From Bacteroides intestinalis DSM 17393 (lineage in GTDB: Bacteria > Bacteroidota > Bacteroidia > Bacteroidales > Bacteroidaceae): a DNA stretch of 64,000 bases. The stretch spans positions 2,790,001 to 2,854,000 of the forward strand of contig NZ_ABJL02000008.1 in NCBI RefSeq assembly GCF_000172175.1. Direction: 5' to 3'. The notes below the pieces were generated by a model. The model was not told the DNA's origin. It saw nothing but the letters and a program-made list of their open reading frames with translations, and did not search any database. This document shows, one piece after another, positions 34,676 to 41,432 of this stretch (the stretch's first letter is position 1; each line of letters begins with the position of its first letter). Both the position numbers and the translations under genes were made by a program.

Positions 34676-36442
34676 TCAGCGCTTTATGCTTAATAATTCA
34701 TTCCCATTTTTTACCGGATTCCAACCATCCTCTCCAGTAAGTATGGAATCTATTTCATAACCTTTAAGATTCTTCAGTTGATGTGAGAAAGGTACACGTG
34801 CTTTTGGATTGGCACCTTCACCCGTACTTTCATATTCTGCATAGAATGCGGTCTTTTCCGCTTCCTTTTTACCCCAGTTATTCCAACCGGCAGGAGCAAT
34901 ATGCTTGCCTAAATTGCAACGAATAAATACAGCCTGCGCATACGAACGCCAGGGACGCGACAAATAAACATCCTGTACACCCTCAGCAGCCGTCAGTCGG
35001 CAATCATAAAATACATAACCATATTTCTGCCCTTGATCCGTAGAAGGTGCTGTCACATAGCCCCCACCTTTACTATGAATGTGACAACGATTGAATACAG
35101 CCGTAGACCAGCCAAAGATAAAATCGACCGTACCTTCTATATAGCAATCTTCATAGTACTGGCGACAACCTTTTCCATAGGTATAGAGCGTATCTTGGAA
35201 ACCAAGGAAACGACAGTTTTTGAAAAAAGCACGATCAGCACTTACAAAACAGGCTACAGCCTGTCCTACCGGCCCCGAGGAATTCTCAAACGTAATATTC
35301 TCGGCATAAAAGTCCGGAGCATAAATATAGCAGGAAGAAGAACCGGAAGTTCCTTTTTCTCCACCAAAGCAATTCTTCTTCTGCGCATAATCATCATACG
35401 AAAGTATAGCACCCTCCTGACCTATCAAGGAAATGTTAATTTTGCTTTCGGGTACTACAATTTTCTCTTTATACACACCTTTACGCACCAATATCGTAGT
35501 ACGGATATTCTTGCGGAAATCAGGAACAGCATCAATGGCTTCCTGTACAGTGAAAAAGTCTCCGCTACCATCCTGTGCCACTACGAAATCATAATGACGG
35601 ACATACTTAGCCAATTCCGGTACTTCTTTAGCAATGGCATCCATAGCCAGACCGGCTACAATGCGGCCACCGTGTACATTCAAGTGGGTATTATCTTCGC
35701 GTCCTTTAGGTATAGCGGCAACCTGATTGGCAGGTACCCACATGAACAGCTTTTTAGAGTCTACTGGTCCCATACCTTCTACCAGGTCGTGCGTAATCTT
35801 ATTCATATCCACAAATGCAACACCCAGTTCTTTCGCTACATTTCGAGGAGAGTCCAGATAGGCTCCATGCGTATCAATCAGCTTGTCACCTTCAGCAACA
35901 GCCGGCTGTTCCGAAGCTTCCCGCTTTGCATCCGGATTCACGCCTTTCTGAATATCATCCTGACAGATAGCCTGAGCAACTGCATTCCCGTCTGCTGTGC
36001 CGAAGTTCCGGCGCACAATGGAGTTAAACAAAACAGGGATGCCTCCCTTAGCACGTGTTTCATTTACAAAACGTTTCAGATTTTCATCAAAAGTACTTCC
36101 CGGGACTGTATGCCGCTTTGGGTCGGATTTCTCATCATTGTGTCCGAATTGGATAAATACATAATCACCTTTCTTCACTTGTGAGATTACCTTCTCCCAA
36201 CGCCCTTCATCAATAAAGCTCTTGGAACTCCGTCCGTTCACGGCATGATTATCCACACGTATTTCCTCGGAGAGATAACCGGGCAACATTTGCCCCCACC
36301 CCCGTTCCGGGTTTTCACCCGTCAATGACTTATTAGCCATAGTGGAGTCTCCGATCATAAAAATCGTAATCACTGGTTTGTCAGCCTTGAAAGCAGAAAG
36401 CAAAAAAAACAACCCCAGTAATAATGTCAACTTATGTTTCAT
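34676..36442 (-). CDS. CE12-CE8 fusion: rhamnogalacturonan acetylesterase plus pectin methylesterase
   Basis: 588 residues with a signal peptide (TLLLGLFFLLSAFKA). The N-terminal SGNH/GDSL domain (about 24-275) has block I IFMIGDSTMANKS, NGRSSKSF, QFGHNDEKSD and the Asp/His of DNTHLNVHGG, typical of CE12 rhamnogalacturonan acetylesterase. The C-terminal CE8 beta-helix (about 283-588) starts VVAQDGSGDFFTVQEAIDAVPD. It has the Gln of GQAVACF, the Asp of GFQDTLY (about 413), the second Asp of DFIFG (about 439) and the Arg/Trp of LSRPWRSY (about 499). One protein thus removes acetyl and methyl esters, preparing pectin for GH28 or lyases. Transcribed away from kdgF. Confidence 0.94.
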   Translation of the reverse strand: MKHKLTLLLGLFFLLSAFKADKPVITIFMIGDSTMANKSLTGENPERGWGQMLPGYLSEEIRVDNHAVNGRSSKSFIDEGRWEKVISQVKKGDYVFIQFGHNDEKSDPKRHTVPGSTFDENLKRFVNETRAKGGIPVLFNSIVRRNFGTADGNAVAQAICQDDIQKGVNPDAKREASEQPAVAEGDKLIDTHGAYLDSPRNVAKELGVAFVDMNKITHDLVEGMGPVDSKKLFMWVPANQVAAIPKGREDNTHLNVHGGRIVAGLAMDAIAKEVPELAKYVRHYDFVVAQDGSGDFFTVQEAIDAVPDFRKNIRTTILVRKGVYKEKIVVPESKINISLIGQEGAILSYDDYAQKKNCFGGEKGTSGSSSCYIYAPDFYAENITFENSSGPVGQAVACFVSADRAFFKNCRFLGFQDTLYTYGKGCRQYYEDCYIEGTVDFIFGWSTAVFNRCHIHSKGGGYVTAPSTDQGQKYGYVFYDCRLTAAEGVQDVYLSRPWRSYAQAVFIRCNLGKHIAPAGWNNWGKKEAEKTAFYAEYESTGEGANPKARVPFSHQLKNLKGYEIDSILTGEDGWNPVKNGNELLSIKR

Positions 36443-36553
36443 TGTTCATTATATATAAATAGTATTCTTAGTTTCCGGCTGCAATATTACCTAAAAACAG
36501 AAGATTTTAAGGGTAAAAAAAGTCGCAATCGGTAGAAAAATTAATATTAATCG

Positions 36554-36561
36554 TATATTTG
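36554..36561 (+). promoter_or_regulatory. Predicted -7 box of kdgF
   Basis: TATATTTG, 30 bases before the kdgF ATG, in the 148-base divergent spacer with the CE12-CE8 gene. No clear -33 box. Confidence 0.5.
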
Positions 36562-36590
36562 CCGGTAAAATAATTAATCTGACTGGCAAA

Positions 36591-36938
36591 ATGGAAAAGA
36601 CAAGAAGTAACACCTTCATTCTTGAAAAAGAAATAGTATGGGAACCTGCAGGTGAAGGAGTGGTACGCCAAATCATGGGTTACGATGGACAAGTGATGCT
36701 TGTAAAAGTGAAATTCGAGCAAGGAGCTGTCGGTACACCACATACTCACTATCATACACAAACCACTTATGTGGCAAGCGGTAAATTTGAATTTACCGTA
36801 AATGGTGAAAAACAAATTGTAGAAACCGGAGACGGTGTTTACATCGAACCGAATGCAGTACATGGCTGTGTATGCCTTGAAGCTGGTATCCTGATAGACT
36901 GTTTCAGCCCCATGAGAGCAGATTTTCTAAAGTGCTAA
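36591..36938 (+). CDS. kdgF: KdgF-type cupin, unsaturated uronate ketonisation
   Basis: 115 residues, single cupin barrel, no signal peptide, cytosolic. Metal ligands are in PHTHYHTQ (about residues 46-53, two His and Gln) and PNAVH (about 88). The Asp and Arg that define KdgF are in LIDCFSPMRADFL (about 102 and 108). KdgF converts 4,5-unsaturated galacturonate, released by lyases and GH105, to 5-keto-4-deoxyuronate, which feeds the KduI/KduD route. Length and residue spacing match the characterised Yersinia and Halomonas enzymes as I remember them. It is convergent with the CE8 gene, with a 22-bp repeat array filling the whole spacer between them. Confidence 0.9.
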   Translation: MEKTRSNTFILEKEIVWEPAGEGVVRQIMGYDGQVMLVKVKFEQGAVGTPHTHYHTQTTYVASGKFEFTVNGEKQIVETGDGVYIEPNAVHGCVCLEAGILIDCFSPMRADFLKC

Positions 36939-36940
36939 AT

Positions 36941-37028
36941 CCTGTCTGCAAGAAATTAACTTCTTGCGAACAAAAAGTTAACTTCCTGTCGACAAGGAAT
37001 TAAGTTCTTGCAGGCAGGAAGTTAAGTT
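36941..37028. repeat. Tandem 22-bp degenerate repeat array (site 2)
   Basis: Four units (36941-36962, 36963-36984, 36985-37006, 37007-37028) share C-T-G/T-G-near start, an A/G-rich centre and end TTAACTT or TTAAGTT. Dyads include GCAAGAA-N6-TTCTTGC across the first border. The array takes 88 of the 91 bases between the kdgF and CE8 stop codons, which face each other. Neither a T run nor a single strong stem marks it as a plain terminator. Confidence 0.85.
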
Positions 37029-37029
37029 G

Positions 37030-37998
37030 TTATTTTGCAGGTTTCCAATCACTACACATTTTATAGATGTAACTCAAATCATCATATTGTGCAGCTTCCT
37101 TTTTCGTCAATTGTTTCGCCCACTTCACACGATCGGCTGCCGGAGCACCTTCTCCCGTACTTCCATATTCAGCATAACGGGCGGTCTTCTCATTTTCTAC
37201 ATTTCCCCAGTTATGCCAACCTTCGGGACGGATATGTTTGCCCATTTCGCAATTGATAAATACGGTAGCGGCATACGGACGCCAGGGACGTCCCAGATAT
37301 ACCTTATCCACACCGGGATCGGCAGTCAGCCGGCAGTTCTTGAAAACATATCCCACCGCAATATCTTTGGGTGTAGAAGCTGCCGTTACGTATGAATTGG
37401 TTTTACTCCGTATCTCGCAATTCTCAAACAATGCGGTAGAAGGACCAAATATAAAATCAGTAGTGCCATCAATATAGCAATCTGCAAAATAGAGTCGTGT
37501 ACCAGCAGCACCTGTATAAATAGTATCCTGATTACCCAAAATACGGCAGTTTATGAATACCAGTTTATCACCTTCCGTATGGAGTGCCACAGCTTGTCCC
37601 AGTCTGGCAGCATTATTTTCTATAGTCAGGTTCTTGAAAGTTATGCTATTCCCCTCCACTTTCACTGTGTAGGTGCGAAAAGTACCCATTTTATTAATAT
37701 TAGCGTGATCATCATACGTGATAATCGTGTTTTCCACGCTTTCACCAATGAATTCTACATTCTGCAACCAGGAAGGGATAACCACTTTTTCTTTATAAGT
37801 ACCATTCTTTACCAGTACCGTCACTTTATAATCCATAAAAGCCCGGATACCTTCCATAGCTTCTGTCAAAGTACGATAGTCTCCCGAACCATCGCGGGAT
37901 ACAACAATCGTATCCTTCCATTGCGTCTGTGCCGACAATGGGATGATCCCCACCAAGAGAAGAACTATACCGCATAAATAATAAGCCAGTCGTTTCAT
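37030..37998 (-). CDS. CE8 pectin methylesterase
   Basis: 322 residues with a signal peptide (LCGIVLLLVGIIPLSAQ). It is a single CE8 beta-helix: VVSRDGSGDYRTLTEAMEG at the start, Gln in LGQAVALH, catalytic Asp in GNQDTIY (about 167), second Asp in DFIFGPSTALF (about 190), and Arg/Trp in LGRPWRPYA (about 248). It removes methyl esters from homogalacturonan, giving acid stretches for GH28 and lyases. It is 4 bases downstream of the GH105 stop on the same strand, so the two are one operon. It is less like the CE8 half of the fusion protein than a recent duplicate would be. Confidence 0.95.
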   Translation of the reverse strand: MKRLAYYLCGIVLLLVGIIPLSAQTQWKDTIVVSRDGSGDYRTLTEAMEGIRAFMDYKVTVLVKNGTYKEKVVIPSWLQNVEFIGESVENTIITYDDHANINKMGTFRTYTVKVEGNSITFKNLTIENNAARLGQAVALHTEGDKLVFINCRILGNQDTIYTGAAGTRLYFADCYIDGTTDFIFGPSTALFENCEIRSKTNSYVTAASTPKDIAVGYVFKNCRLTADPGVDKVYLGRPWRPYAATVFINCEMGKHIRPEGWHNWGNVENEKTARYAEYGSTGEGAPAADRVKWAKQLTKKEAAQYDDLSYIYKMCSDWKPAK

Positions 37999-38002
37999 TG
38001 TC

Positions 38003-39223
38003 CTATTTTTGATTAACGATTTCTTTTACTTGCTGCAAACGTTCCCATTCCAAACTTGCCATGATAAATGGACCTACTGCTTTGGGATCATTGCTACGGA
38101 TTGTCTCATTTATATAATAGGTGTAATCGCCCATACGGTAATTCTTACCGCCTAATCCGGCAACTGCACAAGCTTTCGTAATAGTTACCACACCATCTTT
38201 ATCTACTTCAATGAAGTTATCGAGAATGCCCTGGTAGCCTTTGAGAGCTACTTTTAGATATGACTTATCAATATATCCTTTACGAACCGCCTTAAACAAA
38301 GCATAAACAAACATAGTAGAACAAGAAGACTCCAAATAGTTTCCCTTCTCACCGCTTTTATCCAGTACCTGATACCACAGTCCTGTCTTTGGATCCTGTA
38401 TACGCTTCACCTGTGCAGCAATATTGTTCAAGATAACCAGCATGGAATCACGACCAGCTTCATGTTTCGGAATAAAATCCAACGCATCTACAAATGCCAT
38501 TGCATACCAGCCCATAGCACGTCCCCAGCTATGCTGAGACTGTCCGGTGACAGGATCTGCCCAACGTTCCTTGCGACTGACGTCACAGGCATGACGGTAA
38601 AGACCGTTCTTGGGGTCATAAGTATGGCGGGCTACTGTAATAAACTGATTGACAATATCCTGATAATCCTGTACACGGTTGTTACGAAAAGCATATTCGG
38701 CATAGAAAGGTGCTCCCATATAAATGCCATCCAGCCACATCTGATTGGGATAAACTTTCTTATGCCAGAAACCTCCATCCTCATTGCGCGGATGGGTATT
38801 GAGCTGGCTACGCAACAGGTCTATAGCTTTCTTATATTTCTCATCTTTCGTCTGTTCATAAATACGAAACAGGAATTTACCAGAGTTCAGACGGTCAATG
38901 TTATATTCATGCAATTTATAAGTCTCGATGCTTCCATCATTGTGTATCATTGTGTCTGCGTAAGCCAACGCATAGTCGAATATCTTTTTATCTCCATAAG
39001 TATCATACACATCCAACATAGCCTGCAATTCCAGTCCATGACAATAGTCCCATTTCAATTTGGGTTGGAAATCCAACTGCCAGGATTCTGGGCAACGAAT
39101 CATCTCTGACTCTACCATACGCACCGACCAGGGTTGCTTATCACTAACTTTCTGGGCGGACAACTGGGTAGAGCAAATTAGCGCTCCCATTACAAAAGTT
39201 TTACAAAGTAGATTATTCATCAT
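38003..39223 (-). CDS. GH105 unsaturated rhamnogalacturonyl/galacturonyl hydrolase
   Basis: 406 residues from the Met pair at 39223/39220, which begins a good signal peptide (FVMGALICSTQLSAQ). A frame open to 39286 is rejected because the predicted -7 box (39268-39275) lies within it. The (alpha/alpha)6 barrel is GH105: the catalytic Asp region is PNQMWLDGIYMGAPF and WGRAMGWYAMAFVDAL lines the sugar site. It removes the 4,5-unsaturated uronic acid left at the non-reducing end by lyases, using hydration of the double bond. The product is the KdgF substrate encoded 1.1 kb away. Confidence 0.94.
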   Translation of the reverse strand: MMNNLLCKTFVMGALICSTQLSAQKVSDKQPWSVRMVESEMIRCPESWQLDFQPKLKWDYCHGLELQAMLDVYDTYGDKKIFDYALAYADTMIHNDGSIETYKLHEYNIDRLNSGKFLFRIYEQTKDEKYKKAIDLLRSQLNTHPRNEDGGFWHKKVYPNQMWLDGIYMGAPFYAEYAFRNNRVQDYQDIVNQFITVARHTYDPKNGLYRHACDVSRKERWADPVTGQSQHSWGRAMGWYAMAFVDALDFIPKHEAGRDSMLVILNNIAAQVKRIQDPKTGLWYQVLDKSGEKGNYLESSCSTMFVYALFKAVRKGYIDKSYLKVALKGYQGILDNFIEVDKDGVVTITKACAVAGLGGKNYRMGDYTYYINETIRSNDPKAVGPFIMASLEWERLQQVKEIVNQK

Positions 39224-39267
39224 TCTATTCTTGTTTTTAGGTATATAGATTATATTAAGTAATGTGA

Positions 39268-39275
39268 CAAAGATA
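39268..39275 (-). promoter_or_regulatory. Predicted -7 box of the GH105-CE8 operon
   Basis: TATCTTTG on the minus strand, 45 bases before the chosen GH105 start. It decides against the longer reading frame. Confidence 0.5.
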
Positions 39276-39330
39276 GCGGTTCTCACCTAAAACGTTGTGT
39301 ACTTTTCGACCGAAATGGTGCATTATTTAT

Positions 39331-39419
39331 TTTCGTCCTCTACAATCTTATTTTTTCGTGTACGAGAACGAGCAATTTCGTGCGCGATAACGAGTTTTTT
39401 GCCATTTATTTGCATTTCG
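39331..39419. repeat. Tandem 22/23-bp degenerate repeat (site 3)
   Basis: TTTCG recurs at 39331, 39354 and 39376, and TTTGCC at 39398: spacings 23, 22 and 22 bases. The two middle units also share GxGCGA/GTACGA and AACGAG. Short dyads TCGT-GT-ACGA are seen. It lies between the divergent GH105 and exuT promoters. This is weaker than the other arrays. Confidence 0.55.
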
Positions 39420-39453
39420 AACAAAAATTGCAGGAAATTAGACGAAAAAAGTA

Positions 39454-39483
39454 TTGATATACATCAAATAATGTGTATTTTTG
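39454..39483 (+). promoter_or_regulatory. exuT promoter, Bacteroides type
   Basis: TTG (39454-39456), 19 bases, then TATTTTTG (39476-39483): both boxes match and the spacing is ideal. Predicted transcription start near 39490, 34 bases before the ATG. Confidence 0.7.
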
Positions 39484-39523
39484 GCCCCAGAAATAAGAAT
39501 TAATAATTTTAAATCAACGTATC

Positions 39524-41041
39524 ATGAGTTTAAATCAAAATGCAGTGGGAAAGATGACCAACTACAGGTGGACCATCTGTGCCATGTTATTTTTTGCGAC
39601 AACAGTAAACTACCTTGACCGCCAAGTGCTGTCATTGACGTGGGATGAATTTATCAAACCCGAATTCCATTGGGACGAATCACACTATGGAACAATCACT
39701 TCTGTTTTCTCTATTGTTTATGCAGTCTGCATGTTGTTTGCAGGTCGCTTCATCGACTGGATGGGAACTAAGAAAGGATTTCTTTGGGCTATCGGTGTAT
39801 GGTCGGCAGGTGCCTGTCTCCACGCTTTCTGTGGTATCGTAACCGAGCACTTCGTAGGTCTGCACAGTGCAGCCGAATTAATGGGTGCTACCGGTGATGT
39901 TGTGGTAACCATTGCTACAATTAGTATGTACTGCTTCCTTGCAGCCCGTTGCGTATTGGCACTCGGTGAGGCCGGTAACTTCCCTGCGGCTATCAAAGTA
40001 ACTGCCGAGTATTTCCCTAAGAAAGACCGTGCGTATGCTACTTCAATCTTTAATGCCGGTGCTTCTATCGGTGCTTTGGTTGCTCCGTTGACTATTCCTT
40101 TGCTGGCTAAAGCATGGGGTTGGGAAATGGCTTTCATTGTAATTGGTGGTCTCGGCTTTATCTGGATGGGCTTCTGGGTATTCATGTACTCTAAACCTTC
40201 AGAAAGCAAACACGTAAACAAAGCCGAACTGGAATATATCGAACAGGACAAGCATGAAGAAGGTGCTGCTCCGGTAGTAGAAGAAAAAGACGAAAAGAAG
40301 ATGAAATTCTGGCAATGCTTCAGCTATAAACAAACCTGGGCATTCGCTTTCGGTAAATTTATGACTGACGGTGTATGGTGGTTCTTCCTGTTCTGGACTC
40401 CTTCCTATCTGAATACTCAATTTGGCATCAAAACTTCCGAGGGATTGGGTATTGCACTGATCTTTACCCTATATGCCATTACGATGCTTTCAATCTATGG
40501 TGGTAAATTACCTACTATCATCATCAACAGAACCGGTTTGAACCCATATGCAGCACGTATGCGTGCTATGTTGATTTTCGCATTCTTCCCGCTGGTAGTA
40601 CTGTTGGCACAACCTCTGGGCACTATCTCTCCATGGTTGCCGGTTATCATGATCGGTATCGGTGGTGCAGCTCACCAATCCTGGTCTGCTAATATCTTCT
40701 CTACTGTAAGTGATATGTTCCCAAGAGCAGCTATTGCAAGTATCACGGGTATTGGTGGTATGGCCGGTGGTTTCGGTTCAATGATTCTGCAGAAAGTAGC
40801 AGGTAATCTCTTCGTATATTCATCAGGAAGTACAATAGTAGATGGAAAAGAAGTAGAAATGACTCATGATTTGCTGGAACAAGGTGCACAGTTTGTACGT
40901 CCTGCCATGGAATTTATGGGCTTCTCCGGTAAACCTGCAGGATACTTCATTATTTTCTGTGTATGTGCGGTGGCTTACCTAATCGGTTGGATTGTAATGA
41001 AGGCTTTGGTACCTAAATACAAACCTATCGTACTGGAATAA
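39524..41041 (+). CDS. exuT: MFS hexuronate transporter (ExuT-type)
   Basis: 505 residues, about twelve membrane helices in two six-helix halves, with a cytoplasmic loop of charged residues between them (about 225-260, EEGAAPVVEEKDEKK). The N-terminus YRWTICAMLFFATTVNYLDRQVLSL is the family hallmark (anion:cation symporter, ExuT/GudP group). It takes galacturonate or glucuronate across the inner membrane with protons. It is the natural end point of extracellular pectin breakdown by the neighbouring enzymes. A strong terminator follows. No uxaC, uxaB or uxaA genes are in the window, so further catabolism is encoded elsewhere. Confidence 0.88.
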   Translation: MSLNQNAVGKMTNYRWTICAMLFFATTVNYLDRQVLSLTWDEFIKPEFHWDESHYGTITSVFSIVYAVCMLFAGRFIDWMGTKKGFLWAIGVWSAGACLHAFCGIVTEHFVGLHSAAELMGATGDVVVTIATISMYCFLAARCVLALGEAGNFPAAIKVTAEYFPKKDRAYATSIFNAGASIGALVAPLTIPLLAKAWGWEMAFIVIGGLGFIWMGFWVFMYSKPSESKHVNKAELEYIEQDKHEEGAAPVVEEKDEKKMKFWQCFSYKQTWAFAFGKFMTDGVWWFFLFWTPSYLNTQFGIKTSEGLGIALIFTLYAITMLSIYGGKLPTIIINRTGLNPYAARMRAMLIFAFFPLVVLLAQPLGTISPWLPVIMIGIGGAAHQSWSANIFSTVSDMFPRAAIASITGIGGMAGGFGSMILQKVAGNLFVYSSGSTIVDGKEVEMTHDLLEQGAQFVRPAMEFMGFSGKPAGYFIIFCVCAVAYLIGWIVMKALVPKYKPIVLE

Positions 41042-41074
41042 TAATATTATAAGTTTATAATAGAATAAACAATG

Positions 41075-41105
41075 AAAAAGGTGCTCAGCGATGGGCACCT
41101 TTTTT
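41075..41105 (+). terminator. Rho-independent terminator of exuT
   Basis: AAAAAGGTGC (41075-41084) pairs with GCACCTTTTT (41095-41104) over a ten-base loop, ending in a T run; it would also work from the other side. Confidence 0.88.
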
Positions 41106-41130
41106 AGTATAATATAAAAAGTATGGGCAC

Positions 41131-41158
41131 AAAAAAAGCCCCTTCTCACGAAGCGACT
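41131..41158 (-). terminator. Minus-strand terminator of the candidate RNA
   Basis: On the minus strand AGTCGCTTC, loop GTGA, GAAGGGGCT (one mismatch, one G-U), then seven T. Confidence 0.65.
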
Positions 41159-41250
41159 CTCTTCTGCACTCTCCTGCTAAAACCACACAAACCTCAGTGC
41201 CCACTTTAGCAAATTACACCTCCAAACGGTTCATGAGAAATACAGGAGCG
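41131..41250 (-). ncRNA. Candidate structured small RNA
   Basis: There is no open reading frame of note here, but on the minus strand the sequence is strongly self-complementary. CTCCTG (41248-41243) pairs with CAGGAG (41176-41171), GCTAAA (41210-41205) with TTTAGC (41181-41176), and it ends in a terminator hairpin plus seven T (41158-41131). Upstream on the same strand are TATCTTTG (41347-41340) and a second terminator (41291-41265), so one or two short transcripts are possible: about 70 and about 205 bases from one start, or a separate start near 41255. I could not match it to a named family. Confidence 0.4.
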
Positions 41251-41264
41251 CAAAATTTTAAGAT

Positions 41265-41291
41265 GAAAAAAAGGGAAGTCTCACGACTTCC
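41265..41291 (-). terminator. Minus-strand terminator
   Basis: On the minus strand GGAAGTC-GTGA-GACTTCC followed by C and seven T. It may end the helicase operon, or a short transcript starting at the -7 box 41347-41340. Confidence 0.75.
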
Positions 41292-41339
41292 ACAATTCTT
41301 CTAACCTTAAATCTAAATCTCTATGAAAAAAACGTTCGG

Positions 41340-41347
41340 CAAAGATA
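41340..41347 (-). promoter_or_regulatory. Predicted -7 box within the exuT-helicase spacer
   Basis: TATCTTTG on the minus strand, downstream of the helicase stop and 50 bases upstream of a terminator. There is no gene to serve except the candidate RNA. No -33 TTG. Confidence 0.4.
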
Positions 41348-41432
41348 GCCGTTTATTCCATTCGGAGATATTAATAAAAGATATAAAGATTTGAGGAACA
41401 TTTAAGATTTACTAAATGGAATTGGTAAAGCT

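Noticed and set aside
35033..36184. 383-codon open frame antisense to the CE12-CE8 gene
   Set aside because: Shadow frame: the opposite strand has complete catalytic motifs of two enzyme families, while this product has no domain or signal and uses unlike codons.
5270..41041. Recent horizontal transfer of the pectin region
   Set aside because: Base composition and codon use look like the flanking core genes, and no integrase, tRNA edge, direct repeat or transposase was seen.
41323..41394. 23-codon plus-strand reading frame starting MKKTFGKDSR
   Set aside because: No ribosome site or promoter, and its bases GGCAAAGATAG are explained by the minus-strand -7 box; too short to support without expression data.
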